Source: Humidesulfovibrio sp.
GTDB taxonomy: Bacteria > Desulfobacterota > Desulfovibrionia > Desulfovibrionales > Desulfovibrionaceae
Direction of reading: 5' to 3'
Length of the DNA stretch: 64,000 nt
Assembly (NCBI RefSeq): GCF_030689645.1
Contig: NZ_JAUYFU010000100.1
Coordinates: 1 to 64,000, forward strand
Each line of letters begins with the position of its first letter. Within the stretch, counting starts at the first letter, position 1. The notes beneath the pieces are model-generated. The model searched no databases and was not told the DNA's origin. It saw nothing but the letters and a program-made list of their open reading frames with translations. Below, in pieces: positions 43,701-52,536 of the stretch. A program made the translations under genes and the position numbers.

Positions 43701-44599
43701 AGCCCGGCAAGCCGGTCGAAACCGCACCGTCCGCCACTGCCCCAGCCGCGCCCACGCAGTTCGACGCTGCGCATGCCGGCGACGAGCACACGCTGTCCCG
43801 ACATCTTACCGTCCTCCTGGCCGAGGACACCCCCGCCAATGTCATCATCGCCCAGAGCTTTCTCGCGCGGCTTGGGCATACTGTGCGTCACGCTGGCAAC
43901 GGCCGCGCCGCATTGGATCTGCTGGCCCAGGAGGACTTCGACCTGGTGCTCATGGACGTGGAGATGCCGGGCATGGACGGGCTCACCGCCACGCGGTTGC
44001 TGCGCCAGGGGCAGGCAGGCGAGCGCAATCGCAATGTAACCGTGCTGGCCATGACAGCCCACGCCCTGAGCAGCTTCCGCAAGGAGTGCGAGGCCGCAGG
44101 CATGGACGGGTTTCTGCCCAAGCCGGTGAGCTTCAAGACCCTTGCCGACACTCTGGGTGGGTTGCCGCTGCCGCCTCACGCTGACCAACGGCTGGCGTCT
44201 TCTGCGCCTGGCCAGAAGCTGGTGGATCTGGATCTGGCGTCGGACATGCTGGGGGGGGAGGAGGCCCTGCTGAAAGACGTGCTGGGGCTCTATCTGGCCG
44301 ATCTGCCGGACAGGCGGCGGACCCTGGCCGCGGCCTTGGCGCGGGTCGATGTTCCGGCCCTGCACCTGGCCGCCCATTCTTTGAAGAGCACCAGCGCCAG
44401 CGTGGGAGCCTTTGCCGCCAGCCAGGCCGCACGCGTTTTGGAGGGGCTGGCCGCGGCCTGCCAGGCGAAGACGGACGGGTTTGGATCAGACCCCTTTGGC
44501 GAATTGTCCCAGGCTGTGGCGCGGCTGGACGCCGTGCTGGAGGAAACCCAGGCCGCCCTGGGCAAAGCCTGCGACGATCGCTTCTGCGGAAGCAAATAG
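40724..44599 (+). CDS. Hybrid sensor histidine kinase (Cache-HAMP-PAS3-HisKA-HATPase-REC-HPt)
   Basis: A 1291-residue BarA-like kinase. In order: membrane helix (about 9-30), periplasmic Cache sensor (about 35-275), helix (about 288-305), HAMP, three PAS domains (about 370-490, 495-620, 625-740), HisKA with His762 in [10 protein letters not shown], HATPase with [19 protein letters not shown] and GGTGLGLAI, a receiver with Asp1078 in [11 protein letters not shown] and a C-terminal HPt with His1218 in [13 protein letters not shown]. All phosphorelay residues are intact, so it should pass phosphate on to an unlinked response regulator. The second PAS has a Cys cluster, [17 protein letters not shown], that could bind metal or sense redox. 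The start at 40724 follows CGGGGG and gives a direct membrane helix. Confidence 0.9.
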   Translation: MKLKLPQNLAFRLVLVILLALAPAVVVSVVQNAELREHLRWQATQHVHHMAEILAGQGREAFTGARQLLAGLSHLPQAQAQDKSGLAPVLRDVIRNSPGYTACTLYDIKGDVVATSWPDLPIANVVDRPWFRDVVGTQSCSQGEHVIGQLTNLSVVVLGCPVQDDQGRLSGVLNLTFGYGWFESLAGSIGLPVGGMAEILDRNGAVRASYPHSLKDDAKYAPNADVAASMIRVTQGESVQEHTGQDGVRRIFSYSKLTSTPGRELYVRVGIPEAEALQPATDNARRSFAGLSLAAVISLLGASWLARKSIIAPAREILDATRRLGEGDLSHRINSQAGGELGLLANGVDRMAASLAASTQAMRQAEQKVRLILENSVEGFFVSTVAGRFLEANPAMLRMFGYDSLEQLQAEITDIGRQVYVDPAVRQAALTVMARDGRVRDLEFEAYRRNGTTFWAALSALALRDDAGRVIGFQGFATDVTERKRAQLELAQANERFLRVLDNQADVLFVADAETDVILYANRAAHARVGMDLVGHPCWEAMHGGRDRCGLCPRQGLLNERGEPAGVFTRELHDPGNGSWSLVRVQALRWVDGRMARLETSTDITAIKQAQEELRITSGHLQGLLDNAPLYIAIRDRESRFLVASRRISDLGLLARDVVGRAVSEVYPPDMAEMIMQDDQRILDSGQPVTRVADLPLADGRSVTLLTSTFPLLDATGAPDKICVIGTDITERVRLEREVMAAKEVAENASRAKSDFLARMSHEIRTPLNAILGFSELAGMAATEEERKHCLESLGQSGRVLLSLLNDLLDLSRVEAGGLTLEQIPFRLPDVLRDVLEHPSLAAAAKGLRLEVRIGEGVPVNLLGDPTRLGQILSNLVANALKFTHAGGVDVAVETVESGPDSCVQLLFSVRDTGIGIAPEAQGHVFENFTQADSSTSRHYGGTGLGLAICRQLAQSMGGVIWLASAPGQGSSFFVRLPFRLPEGSDSQAPERKPGKPVETAPSATAPAAPTQFDAAHAGDEHTLSRHLTVLLAEDTPANVIIAQSFLARLGHTVRHAGNGRAALDLLAQEDFDLVLMDVEMPGMDGLTATRLLRQGQAGERNRNVTVLAMTAHALSSFRKECEAAGMDGFLPKPVSFKTLADTLGGLPLPPHADQRLASSAPGQKLVDLDLASDMLGGEEALLKDVLGLYLADLPDRRRTLAAALARVDVPALHLAAHSLKSTSASVGAFAASQAARVLEGLAAACQAKTDGFGSDPFGELSQAVARLDAVLEETQAALGKACDDRFCGSK

Positions 44600-44663
44600 C
44601 CCCGCCGCGCGCTGGAGAATAAGGCGCAGACGGGGCCGTGGGGATGCTTGGATGCTTGCTGCG

Positions 44664-45515
44664 CTATGGCAGGGGCAGGCCCAAGGCGGGGGCGTTGATC
44701 TCGCCGGTGAAGGTGAGTTCCGCAGCACCCTTGAGGAATACGCGGCCCCCTTCAAGGCTGGTGGTCAGCACCTCGCCGCCGGTGGTGGTGTTGGCAAGTT
44801 CGTCCCCGGCCAGACCCAGGGCCTGGAGAACCACATGCACGGCGCAGGCGCCCGTGCCGCAGGCGTAGGTTTCCGCCTCCACGCCGCGCTCGTAGGTGCG
44901 CATGAGGGTGCGGGACTTGTCCGCCACCTCTACGAAGTTCACGTTGGTCCCTGCGGGCGCAAAATGCTCGTGGAAGCGCACCGCACGGCCGATGCCCGCG
45001 ACATCCACCTCGTCGGCCTTTTCCACCAGAATCACCGCGTGCGGCACCCCGGTGTTCACGAAATGCACTACGGTTTCGCGACCCTGCACGCTGAGTTTGG
45101 TGTCGAGGGCGAGATGCTTGGCCGCAGTAAGCTGCACCTTGACCAGTCCGGCCTCGGGGTCCACGGCGATGGCAACGGGGCCAGCGTCGGTGAGCAGCAC
45201 ATGCCGCTCCCCGGCGATGCCGAGAGCGTGAATGAGGCGGCCTGCGCAGCGGCTGGCGTTGCCGCACATCTCCGCGCGTGAGCCGTCGGCGTTGTAGAAG
45301 TGCCACGCCACATCGGCCCCGGAGCCCGGCGCCGCCAGCTCCAGGAAGAACAGGCCGTCCGCGCCGACGCCGAAGGCACGCGGACAAATGCGCCTGGCCC
45401 ACTCGGCCATGAGTTCTTTGGGCAGGCGCAGCACGCGGTTGTCAATGGCCACGAAGTCGTTGCCGCAGCCTTGCAGCTTGTAAAAGGGCACGCGTGCCCC
45501 GAACATTGTGCTCAT
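44664..45515 (-). CDS. dapF: Diaminopimelate epimerase
   Basis: A 283-residue DapF that interconverts LL- and meso-diaminopimelate for lysine and peptidoglycan synthesis. Both catalytic cysteines are present: MCGNASRC for the first and ACGTGACAV for the second. It begins with the usual FYKLQGCGNDF motif. The ATG at 45515 follows GGGAG with good spacing; the frame to 45554 is longer without family support. It is separated by 113 bases from the preceding cyclase-like gene and has no lysine-pathway neighbours in the window. Confidence 0.96.
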   Translation of the reverse strand: MSTMFGARVPFYKLQGCGNDFVAIDNRVLRLPKELMAEWARRICPRAFGVGADGLFFLELAAPGSGADVAWHFYNADGSRAEMCGNASRCAGRLIHALGIAGERHVLLTDAGPVAIAVDPEAGLVKVQLTAAKHLALDTKLSVQGRETVVHFVNTGVPHAVILVEKADEVDVAGIGRAVRFHEHFAPAGTNVNFVEVADKSRTLMRTYERGVEAETYACGTGACAVHVVLQALGLAGDELANTTTGGEVLTTSLEGGRVFLKGAAELTFTGEINAPALGLPLP

Positions 45516-45628
45516 GAATTCAGCTCCCTCTGGGCGGTTTTCGTCGCACCTCAATAGAAAGCATGGCGGGCCGGTTCGTCAAGGGGCAAGACGGCAGAGC
45601 GCGTTAGGCGCGGAGGGCTTGGTTGCGC

Positions 45629-47059
45629 TTACTCCAGCCATTCCTCAAGGGTGGGCGGGGGGCGCAGCATGCTCGGCACCTGGGGCCACGTGGGCGGCTT
45701 GGAAAGGTCCATGCCCTTCTGCACCACGGACACCGGGCGATCGCTTGAAACCACCACCACGATGAGTTCCGGGTGGGAGTGGGTGAAGCGCAGGGCCGAA
45801 TTGTAGCGCGCCCCGCGCGCCCGGTCCTCGCCGGGGAAGCTCGGGCCGTCCATGAGGCAGGCGAAGGCGCACAACTGGTTGCGCGCGGCGGAAAGATGCA
45901 GGGCCCCGTCCACCTTGGCCAGCCCGGCTGCAAGGGCCAGACGCTCATCGCCCGCCAGGGGCATGGGCGTTTCCAGGCTGTGGCCGGAGAGGGACAAAAG
46001 CGGGGTGTAGGGGTCGATGATCAGCGCGCAGCCGTACTTCTGCTCCCCGGCGATGGAGACCAGCCGAGAAACCGTGGCGAACAGCGTGCTGCGCTGGGTG
46101 TCGTCCAGGGGCCATTCCAGCAGGGCCTCCTCCAGGGTGACCAGGTTGGGGCGGCGGTTGGACGATTGGAAGGCTCCGTCGGAAAAACTGCACACCGGGC
46201 TGCCGTCGAGGGAGAGCATGCCGTGGCGTCCGTTGAACAGGGCGCACAGGCTGCCAGCGGGCAGGTCGCCCTGAGCCATGCCGATGAGGTGATCGCCATC
46301 GGACACGAGCTGGCGCTGGGTGCGTTCGACGGAAAGCAGCATCTTGCGCACATGCTTGCTGTGGTCAAGCCTTGGACGCTCGGCCTTGGGCAGTTTGGCC
46401 AGGTAGTGCAGCCGCGACAGGCGCGAGGGCTCCACAAAGGCCAGCCGACCCCGGGCCCATGCGCCTTCCTCCGGCGTTTTGGAAATCTGAATGATGGACG
46501 AGAGGATGTTGAACACCCGCAGGCGCGTGTCCGGGCCGATGGCCCGCGCCCGCTCGTCCACGATGAAGTCGTGCACGGCGTGGGGGGCCATCGCTTGCAG
46601 GGTGTTGGAGGCCGCATCCAAGGCCAGGATGTCGCGGTTGCAGATGCTGATGGAGAACTGCCGCAGGGCCAGCTCCAGCCAGCGCCGGGTGGGGCCGGGG
46701 GAGCACAGGTCCGGGTGCTGCTCCGTGAACCACATCTGGTAGGCCACGCCGTTGGCGCGCCCTCCCAGGCTCACCAGCCCGGCAAGGCCCAGCCGGCGGG
46801 CATGGAACTGGTCGAAGAAGGCCACGTGCTCCGGTGCGGGCAGGCCCTCCCGCCATTCGGAAGAGTCAATGAAATATTCGCGGATGCGGGGTTCATGCCC
46901 CCGCAGCAAATTTTGCGGGTCCACCACGCGCAAGGGCGCACCCGGCTTGCAGGCATAGATGAGCGCGGCGCGCGAAGGCCCGGAGAACTCGCACAGGCCC
47001 ATGCGCAGTCCCTCAAGGACCGTGTGCAGGCAGAGCATGTGGTGGCGGTCCAGGCTCAT
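45629..47059 (-). CDS. Putative diadenylate cyclase (DisA_N-like domain) protein
   Basis: A 476-residue soluble protein. The last 150 residues resemble a DisA_N diadenylate cyclase domain: AAGLAKVDGALHLS holds the DGA motif, and GARYNSALRFTHSHPELIVV sits where the GTRHRAAxGxSE motif of known c-di-AMP synthases is expected. The RHR part is replaced by RYN, a variant I recall from proteins of this group, so activity is uncertain. The N-terminal 320 residues show no domain I can name. It sits 110 bases after fetB on the same strand and 113 bases before dapF. It may be a c-di-AMP enzyme or an inactive relative. Confidence 0.55.
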   Translation of the reverse strand: MSLDRHHMLCLHTVLEGLRMGLCEFSGPSRAALIYACKPGAPLRVVDPQNLLRGHEPRIREYFIDSSEWREGLPAPEHVAFFDQFHARRLGLAGLVSLGGRANGVAYQMWFTEQHPDLCSPGPTRRWLELALRQFSISICNRDILALDAASNTLQAMAPHAVHDFIVDERARAIGPDTRLRVFNILSSIIQISKTPEEGAWARGRLAFVEPSRLSRLHYLAKLPKAERPRLDHSKHVRKMLLSVERTQRQLVSDGDHLIGMAQGDLPAGSLCALFNGRHGMLSLDGSPVCSFSDGAFQSSNRRPNLVTLEEALLEWPLDDTQRSTLFATVSRLVSIAGEQKYGCALIIDPYTPLLSLSGHSLETPMPLAGDERLALAAGLAKVDGALHLSAARNQLCAFACLMDGPSFPGEDRARGARYNSALRFTHSHPELIVVVVSSDRPVSVVQKGMDLSKPPTWPQVPSMLRPPPTLEEWLE

Positions 47060-47169
47060 GGATTCCTCTATGAGTGTGGAATTCTATGACGTCGGAGAAA
47101 TACTATACGCAGTCCGGCAGGAGCGCAACGTGAAAACAAAAACAACCCGGCTATGAATCAGCTCTGGGG

Positions 47170-47955
47170 CTAGCGCAGCAGCGGCCTTTGCCCTGGGCCG
47201 AAGCAGCGGCGGCGGATGATCAGAGTCAGGATGGTGCTGCCCAGGGCCGTGGCGCCCACTATCATCAGCATGACCACGATCTGGTAGCGGATTGCCTGGG
47301 ACGGGTCGCTCCCGCCCAGGATCTGGCCGGTCATCATGCCGGGGATGCTCACCAGCCCCACGGCCATCATGGAGTTCACCGCCGGGATCATGCCTGCGCG
47401 CACCGCGTCGCGCACGATGTCGGCGCTGGCCTCGCTCACGTCGGCCCCAAGGCACAGCTTCATTTCCACCAGGGCCGCGCGCGCGCGCAGGTCGGCAAAC
47501 AGTCGGTCCAGGGCCACGGCCACGGAGGTCATGGAGTTGCCCAGCACCATGCCGCCGATGGGCAGGAAGTATTGCGGCTTCCACCACGGGTCTGCCGCCA
47601 CGATGGCCCCTGTGACGGTCATGGTCACCAGAAGGTAGACGGCGGCCATGCTGCCGTACATGGGCCAGGCGAAGGCCACGGCCTTTTCCTTCACGCGCCC
47701 GCGGGCGGTGTGGGCTGCGGCTCCGGCCATGATGAAGAAAAGGCCGATGACCAGCCAGGGCGAATCCGCCGCGAAGACGAAGCCCAGCACCCAGCCCATG
47801 AGGAATAGCTGGGCAAAGGATCGCACGGTGCCGATGAGGATGTCGCGCCCAAGGTCGAGCTTGAGCGCCAGAGAGCAGCCCCCGGCCACCAGGGAGAACA
47901 CCAGCGCCAGGGCAAGCCGCCAGGGGGTGATGTCGAGCACGCCGCCGTCCATCAT
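47170..47955 (-). CDS. fetB: FetB/YbbM-type ABC transporter permease
   Basis: A 261-residue membrane protein with about seven helices, of the UPF0014/FetB family. Family landmarks are FAQLFLMGWVLGFVFA, LPIGGMVLGNSMTSVAVALD, and the IPAVNSMMAVGLVSIPGMMT segment. FetAB is linked to iron export and oxidative stress resistance in E. coli. The ATG at 47955 is preceded by GGAG and is in the FetB position; the longer frame to 48114 overlaps the ATPase gene. It lies 25 bases after the FetA-like gene. Confidence 0.85.
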   Translation of the reverse strand: MMDGGVLDITPWRLALALVFSLVAGGCSLALKLDLGRDILIGTVRSFAQLFLMGWVLGFVFAADSPWLVIGLFFIMAGAAAHTARGRVKEKAVAFAWPMYGSMAAVYLLVTMTVTGAIVAADPWWKPQYFLPIGGMVLGNSMTSVAVALDRLFADLRARAALVEMKLCLGADVSEASADIVRDAVRAGMIPAVNSMMAVGLVSIPGMMTGQILGGSDPSQAIRYQIVVMLMIVGATALGSTILTLIIRRRCFGPGQRPLLR

Positions 47956-47980
47956 CACGCTCCGGTCGCAGGGGCGGGTG

Positions 47981-48697
47981 TCATGATGGAACCTCGGCGA
48001 GGTTTCCGTTTTCCAGGCGGTAATGCTGCGGCGCAACGCGCCGGGGCACAAACTCCGCGTGGCTGACGAGCAGCACAGTGCCGCCGGCGTCCAGGCAAAA
48101 GCTCTCCGCCGCATTCAACACCGCCCGGGAGCTGCACGCGTCAAGCGCACTCACGGGTTCGTCCAGCAGCAGCGCCTGGGGCTTTGTGAGCAGGGCGCGC
48201 GCCAGACACAGGCGCTGGCGCTGGCCCACGGAGAGTGTGGACGCTTCTTGCGAAAGCGGGATGTCGCCAGCGGACAGGGCGTCCAGCATGGCCGAGAGGG
48301 TCGCATCGTCGGGCCGGGGATCGCCACCGGCGGACTTGAAGGTAAAGGGCAGGAGCAGGTTCTCGCGCACGCTGCCGGGGATGACGGCGGGCGTCTGCTG
48401 CAGGTAGCTCACTCTGCGGCGCAGCAGTTGGGGGGGCAGGGCGGTCACGCCAAGGCCGTCGATCAGCACCTGCCCGGCCTGGGGCTCTTCCAGCCGACAA
48501 AAAAGACGCAGCAGGGTGCTCTTGCCTGCGCCGGAGGGTCCGGTGAGCAGGACGAAGGCTCCGCGCGGCACGCTCATGTGAGCGCTGCGGAGGATGCGGC
48601 GGGAAGGGGAGGGGGGGCTGCTGCTGTCGGCGTAAGAAAAATCGACACCCCGAAGGGCCAGATGGTGCGCCGGTGTGGTGCTGCTGGCCGGGGACAT
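47981..48697 (-). CDS. fetA: FetA/YbbL-type ABC transporter ATPase
   Basis: A 238-residue ABC ATPase. Walker A is GPSGAGKSTLLR, the signature is LSVGQRQRLCLARAL (an LSVGQ variant typical of FetA), and Walker B is ALLLDEPVSALD; the H-loop is LLVSHAEF. It energises the FetB permease encoded next. The gene starts 12 bases after the stop of the TPR gene, so TPR-fetA-fetB form an operon. Metal specificity is taken from the E. coli homologue, not from the sequence. Confidence 0.88.
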   Translation of the reverse strand: MSPASSTTPAHHLALRGVDFSYADSSSPPSPSRRILRSAHMSVPRGAFVLLTGPSGAGKSTLLRLFCRLEEPQAGQVLIDGLGVTALPPQLLRRRVSYLQQTPAVIPGSVRENLLLPFTFKSAGGDPRPDDATLSAMLDALSAGDIPLSQEASTLSVGQRQRLCLARALLTKPQALLLDEPVSALDACSSRAVLNAAESFCLDAGGTVLLVSHAEFVPRRVAPQHYRLENGNLAEVPS

Positions 48698-48709
48698 GGC
48701 GTCCGCCCC

Positions 48710-49480
48710 CTATTGCTTGTTCAGAAACTCGAGGAACTTCTTTACTTCCTCGTGGTCCGGGTTCAGGCGCTGGGCTTCCATGAGGTGTTCGCGGCACTTC
48801 TCCATGTCGCCTTTGTCGAAGAAGGCGCGGGCCGCGTTGTAGTGAAGGTTTTCGTCGGTGTTGGTGAGGGAGAGCGCGCGGGTGTAGTACTCCACGGACT
48901 GGTCCACCATGCGGCTTTTGCGGAGGCTGATGCCGAACTCGTTGAACAGGTGCTTGTGCTCCGGTGCGAAGGCCGCCTCAAGCCCCACTATGCGCCCCAG
49001 AATGTCCTGGGCCTTGGCGGTTTCGCCACGTTCAACGTAGGTCAGGCCCAGGCCGAAGTTGGCGCGCACGTTTTCCTCGTCGACAGCCAAGGCGTTTTCG
49101 TACTCGAACTGGGCGCTGTACAAGGCGCCTCGCTGGCGGCTTTCCTCGGCGCGGGTGACGGTGGAGGCCAGTTCCTGCATCTTGGGGTAAACGGTCTTCA
49201 CGTACATTTCGGGTTCGGGATTGTAACGCGCCAGGAAGTCCTCAATAGGCACCATTGTGGCCCCGCCCGCCGGGATCATGTTCTTGTTCAGCGCTTGCAC
49301 GGAAACGTGGGCGTCGTCTTCCTGGGAGCAGAACCAATACATCTTGCTGATGGTTTTGCGCTGGGTTGTTCCGGTGCCGACCTTCTCCACCGTCTGGGTG
49401 GAAAAGAGCCCTTTCACCTTCTTGCCTCCGTCTGGGCGGTAGACTGCGGCGTGCGGCTCCTGGTTCTGCTGGTCGCTCAT
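48710..49480 (-). CDS. Tetratricopeptide-repeat protein
   Basis: A 256-residue protein without signal peptide. The first 75 residues (KKVKGLFSTQTVEKVGTGTT, then MYWFCSQEDDAHVSVQALN) form an unassigned domain. From about residue 110 there are four TPR-type helix pairs, e.g. GALYSAQFEYENALAVDEEN, VRANFGLGLTYVERGETAKA and NLHYNAARAFFDKGDMEKC. TPR proteins are scaffolds; the partner is unknown. It is the first gene of the TPR-fetA-fetB run and is divergent from the XRE-cupin operon. Confidence 0.75.
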   Translation of the reverse strand: MSDQQNQEPHAAVYRPDGGKKVKGLFSTQTVEKVGTGTTQRKTISKMYWFCSQEDDAHVSVQALNKNMIPAGGATMVPIEDFLARYNPEPEMYVKTVYPKMQELASTVTRAEESRQRGALYSAQFEYENALAVDEENVRANFGLGLTYVERGETAKAQDILGRIVGLEAAFAPEHKHLFNEFGISLRKSRMVDQSVEYYTRALSLTNTDENLHYNAARAFFDKGDMEKCREHLMEAQRLNPDHEEVKKFLEFLNKQ

Positions 49481-49600
49481 GGCTGTACACCTTGCTCAGT
49501 GTCGTTTCCGGCCCTTGTGTGCGGCCATTTTTAAGCTACACGCTTCGCCGCCGCCTGGCAAGGACCGCCCGTTCCAAGGCTGGCAAAGGGGCGTGAACAG

Positions 49601-49629
49601 TCGACAATTGAGGGCGGATCGGGTACGGT
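49601..49629 (+). promoter_or_regulatory. Candidate promoter of the XRE-cupin/acyl-CoA synthetase operon
   Basis: TCGACA (49601-49606) and TACGGT (49624-49629) are spaced by 17 bases on the plus strand, ahead of the ATG at 49706. The match to the consensus is moderate, and the two boxes may be autoregulated by the XRE-cupin protein. Confidence 0.35.
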
Positions 49630-49705
49630 ATCTGCCACTCTGGTGGCTGGCCGATTGACGGCCCACGTATGTGAACACGCAAGATCGCGAGGGGATGGGG
49701 GCACC

Positions 49706-50272
49706 ATGGACAAGAAAGTGGGTGAGCGCATACGTGCGTTTCGTGAGAAGCAGGGCCTGAGCCTGGCGGATTTGGCCGGGCGAACCGGGTTGGAGGAGGT
49801 TTTCCTCTCCGCGGTGGAGTCCAAGGACCTTTACCCGTCCCTGGGGCCGCTGCTCAAGATCGCCCGCGCCCTGGGCGTGCGCCTGGGCACCTTCCTCGAC
49901 GACCATGTGAGCCGCGACCCGCTTATCGTGCGGCTGGACGAGCGCAAGGAAGAGTTCAGCATGCACCAGGACGGCGACAAGCCCGCCACGCATAACTACT
50001 ACTCCCTGGGCAAGGGCAAGACCGACCGCCACATGGAGCCCTTCTTCATCGTCATGAACCCGGAGCCCGAGGCGGACAAGAAGCTGTCGTTCCATGAGGG
50101 CGAGGAGTTCATTGTTGTGGTGTCCGGCCAGGTGCAGCTCACCTATGGCCGCGAAACCAGCATCCTGGGCCCCGGCGACAGCATGTATTACAATTCAGTT
50201 GTGCCGCACAACCTTTCCGCCGCAGGCACTGAGCCCGCCAGCATCTACGCGGTGCTCTACTTCCCGGAGTAA
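49706..50272 (+). CDS. XRE-cupin transcriptional regulator 1
   Basis: A 188-residue regulator. Residues about 1-62 form an XRE helix-turn-helix (IRAFREKQGLSLADLAGRTG, then LEEVFLSAVES), and residues about 105-185 form a cupin_2 beta barrel (FHEGEEFIVVVSGQVQLTYG, then LGPGDSMYYNSVVPHNL). Such proteins sense a small ligand through the cupin and control the adjacent metabolic gene. The ATG at 49706 (MDKKVGERIRAF) starts the domain directly. It is 3 bases from the following acyl-CoA synthetase gene, so its ligand may be related to the acid that enzyme activates. Confidence 0.88.
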   Translation: MDKKVGERIRAFREKQGLSLADLAGRTGLEEVFLSAVESKDLYPSLGPLLKIARALGVRLGTFLDDHVSRDPLIVRLDERKEEFSMHQDGDKPATHNYYSLGKGKTDRHMEPFFIVMNPEPEADKKLSFHEGEEFIVVVSGQVQLTYGRETSILGPGDSMYYNSVVPHNLSAAGTEPASIYAVLYFPE

Positions 50273-50275
50273 CTC

Positions 50276-51946
50276 ATGCCGCGAAGTCAAGCCACCCGCG
50301 AAGCCACACTGGGGCAGCTCCTCGACGAGACCGTGGCCAAGTGGCCCAACCGCGACGCCGTGGTCTACGTTGACCGCGAGTTCCGCCTCACCTGGCGACA
50401 GTTCTCCGACCTGGTGGACGAGGTGGCCCTCGGCCTCATGGCCCTGGGCGTGAAAAAGGGCGAGAAGGTCGGCATTTGGGCCAACAACGTGCCTTATTGG
50501 GTCGTGCTCATGTTCGCCACGGCCAAGATCGGCGCCGTGCTCTTGACCGTGAACACCCACTACCGCCGGTCCGAGATCGAGTACCTGCTGAAGCAGAGCG
50601 ACTGCGAGAACCTGGTGCTCATCGACGGTTTCCGCGACACGGACTACGTCGGCACCATCTACGACCTGGTGCCGGAGCTCAAGACCCAGGAACGCGGCCA
50701 CCTCAAGAGCGAGAAGTTCCCGCACCTGAAGCGCGTCATCTTCCTGGGAGCTGAGAAGCACCGCGGCATGTACTCCATGACCGAAGTGCAGTCCTTGAGC
50801 GTCATGGTCAGCCAGGAAGAGTACGAGGCGCGCCAGGCGGGGCTTTCCGCGCACGATGTGGTGAACATGCAGTACACCAGCGGCACCACGGGCTTCCCCA
50901 AGGGCGTGCAGCTCACCCACTACAACATTGGCAACAACGGCTACTGGATCGGCGAGAACCAGCATTTCTCCGAAAAGGACCGCCTGTGCCTGGCGGTGCC
51001 CCTGTTCCACTGCTTCGGCTGCGTGCTGGGTGTCATGGCCTGCGTCAACCACGCCACCACCATGGTGCTTCTGGAGAACTTCGACCCGGTCATGGCCATG
51101 ACTAGCGTCGAGGAGGAGAAATGCACGGCCATTTATGGCGTGCCCACAATGTTTATAGCCATGCTGGAGCACAAGCTTTTCAAGCGCTTTGACTTCAGCT
51201 CCCTGCGAACCGGCATCATGGCCGGCTCTCCCTGCCCCATCGAATTCATGAAGCGCGCCATGAACGAGATGAACATGCGCGAAATCACCATCTGCTATGG
51301 TTTGACCGAAGGCAGCCCGGTGATGACCCAGACGCGCATCGGCGATTCCTTGCGCCAGATGACCGAGACCGTGGGCCGCGAAATGCCTGAGATCGAGGTC
51401 TGCATCAAGGACCCGGAAACGGGGCAGGAGTCGCCCCGGAACACGGTTGGCGAGATCTGCTGCCGCGGCTACAACGTGATGAAGGGCTACTACAACAACC
51501 CAGAAGCCACGGCCAAGGCCATCGACATGGACGGCTGGCTGCATTCCGGCGACCTCGGCGTCATGGACGAAGAGGGCTACGTCACGGTCACAGGCCGCCT
51601 GAAGGACATGATCATCCGCGGCGGCGAGAACGTCTACCCGCGCGAGCTTGAGGAATTCCTGTACCGCATGGACGGCATTCTCGACGTGCAGGTGGTGGGC
51701 GTGCCCAGCCGCAAGTTCGGCGAGGAAGTGGGCGCTTTTGTCATCCTCAAGCCCGATGCGCACATGGAGCCCGAGGACGTGAAGGACTATTGCCGTGGCC
51801 AGATTGCGCGCTACAAGATCCCGAAGTACATCGCCTTTGTGGAGGCCTACCCCATGACCGCCAGCGGCAAGATCCAGAAGTACAAGCTGCGTGAGCTGGC
51901 GGCCGAGCTGTTCCCCGAGGCCATGCAAGAGACCCCCAAGTCGTAA
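50276..51946 (+). CDS. Acyl-CoA synthetase (AMP-forming)
   Basis: A 556-residue ANL enzyme that activates a carboxylic acid with ATP and couples it to CoA. The AMP-binding motif is [11 protein letters not shown], the adenylate-binding motif is GLTEGSP, and the hinge region has [17 protein letters not shown]; the C-terminal catalytic Lys lies in [13 protein letters not shown]. It belongs with medium- to long-chain acyl-CoA ligases such as FadD-type or FadK-like enzymes. The ATG at 50276 is 3 bases after the regulator stop, making translational coupling likely. The chain length of the substrate is not known. Confidence 0.9.
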   Translation: MPRSQATREATLGQLLDETVAKWPNRDAVVYVDREFRLTWRQFSDLVDEVALGLMALGVKKGEKVGIWANNVPYWVVLMFATAKIGAVLLTVNTHYRRSEIEYLLKQSDCENLVLIDGFRDTDYVGTIYDLVPELKTQERGHLKSEKFPHLKRVIFLGAEKHRGMYSMTEVQSLSVMVSQEEYEARQAGLSAHDVVNMQYTSGTTGFPKGVQLTHYNIGNNGYWIGENQHFSEKDRLCLAVPLFHCFGCVLGVMACVNHATTMVLLENFDPVMAMTSVEEEKCTAIYGVPTMFIAMLEHKLFKRFDFSSLRTGIMAGSPCPIEFMKRAMNEMNMREITICYGLTEGSPVMTQTRIGDSLRQMTETVGREMPEIEVCIKDPETGQESPRNTVGEICCRGYNVMKGYYNNPEATAKAIDMDGWLHSGDLGVMDEEGYVTVTGRLKDMIIRGGENVYPRELEEFLYRMDGILDVQVVGVPSRKFGEEVGAFVILKPDAHMEPEDVKDYCRGQIARYKIPKYIAFVEAYPMTASGKIQKYKLRELAAELFPEAMQETPKS

Positions 51947-51962
51947 CAAGGAGCTTCAAGCC

Positions 51963-52520
51963 ATGCACATGGAACAGGCACACAAGGACATCGCCCCGCG
52001 CCTGCGCGGCCTTCGCGACGCCCTGGACATGACCCTGGAGGATCTGGCCGCCAAGACCGGCGTCAGCACGGCGCAGATCGCGGAGTTCGAATCCGGCGAG
52101 TGCGAGATTCCCGTGGGCTTTCTTATGAAGGTGGCCCAGGCCTGCCACGTGGACCTCACCGTGCTCATCAGCGGCGTGGAGCCGCATCTGCGCGGCTATT
52201 CACTGGTGCGCCGGGGCGAGGGCCTTTCGGTGGAGCGCCGCAAGGACTACGACTACAAGTCCCTGGCTTACCGCTTCTCTGGCCGCAAGATGGAGCCCTT
52301 CCTCATCACCGTGCCGGCCAAGAGCCCGGAGGAGATGAACCTCGTGTCCCACTCCGGCCAGGAGTTCATTCATGTGACCGAAGGCCGCCTGGAGCTGCGC
52401 CTGGGCGAAGACGTTCTTGCCCTTGAGCCCGGCGACAGCCTGTATTTCGACTCCCAGACCCCGCACGCCCTGCGCGGCCTGGACGACAAGCACGCCGTGT
52501 TCCTCGACGTGATCCTTTAA
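51963..52520 (+). CDS. XRE-cupin transcriptional regulator 2
   Basis: A 185-residue paralogue of the regulator at 49706. It has an XRE HTH (LRDALDMTLEDLAAKTGVST, then AQIAEFESGECEIPVGFLMK) and a cupin_2 domain (HSGQEFIHVTEGRLELRLGE, then LEPGDSLYFDSQTPHALRG). The ATG at 51963 follows AGGAGCTTCAAGCC. It lies 16 bases after the first ligase gene and 16 bases before the second, so the four genes alternate regulator-enzyme-regulator-enzyme. Confidence 0.88.
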   Translation: MHMEQAHKDIAPRLRGLRDALDMTLEDLAAKTGVSTAQIAEFESGECEIPVGFLMKVAQACHVDLTVLISGVEPHLRGYSLVRRGEGLSVERRKDYDYKSLAYRFSGRKMEPFLITVPAKSPEEMNLVSHSGQEFIHVTEGRLELRLGEDVLALEPGDSLYFDSQTPHALRGLDDKHAVFLDVIL

Positions 52521-52536
52521 CGCGGGAGCTGCCGAA

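Noticed and set aside
44599..44636. Terminator between the hybrid kinase and dapF
   Set aside because: The only stem is a 6-base GCCCCG/CGGGGC pair with a 26-base loop and no T run.
50195..51949. 584-codon minus-strand frame opposite the acyl-CoA synthetase
   Set aside because: The plus strand has intact ANL motifs; the antisense frame is a high-GC shadow rich in His, Ala, Val and Gly.
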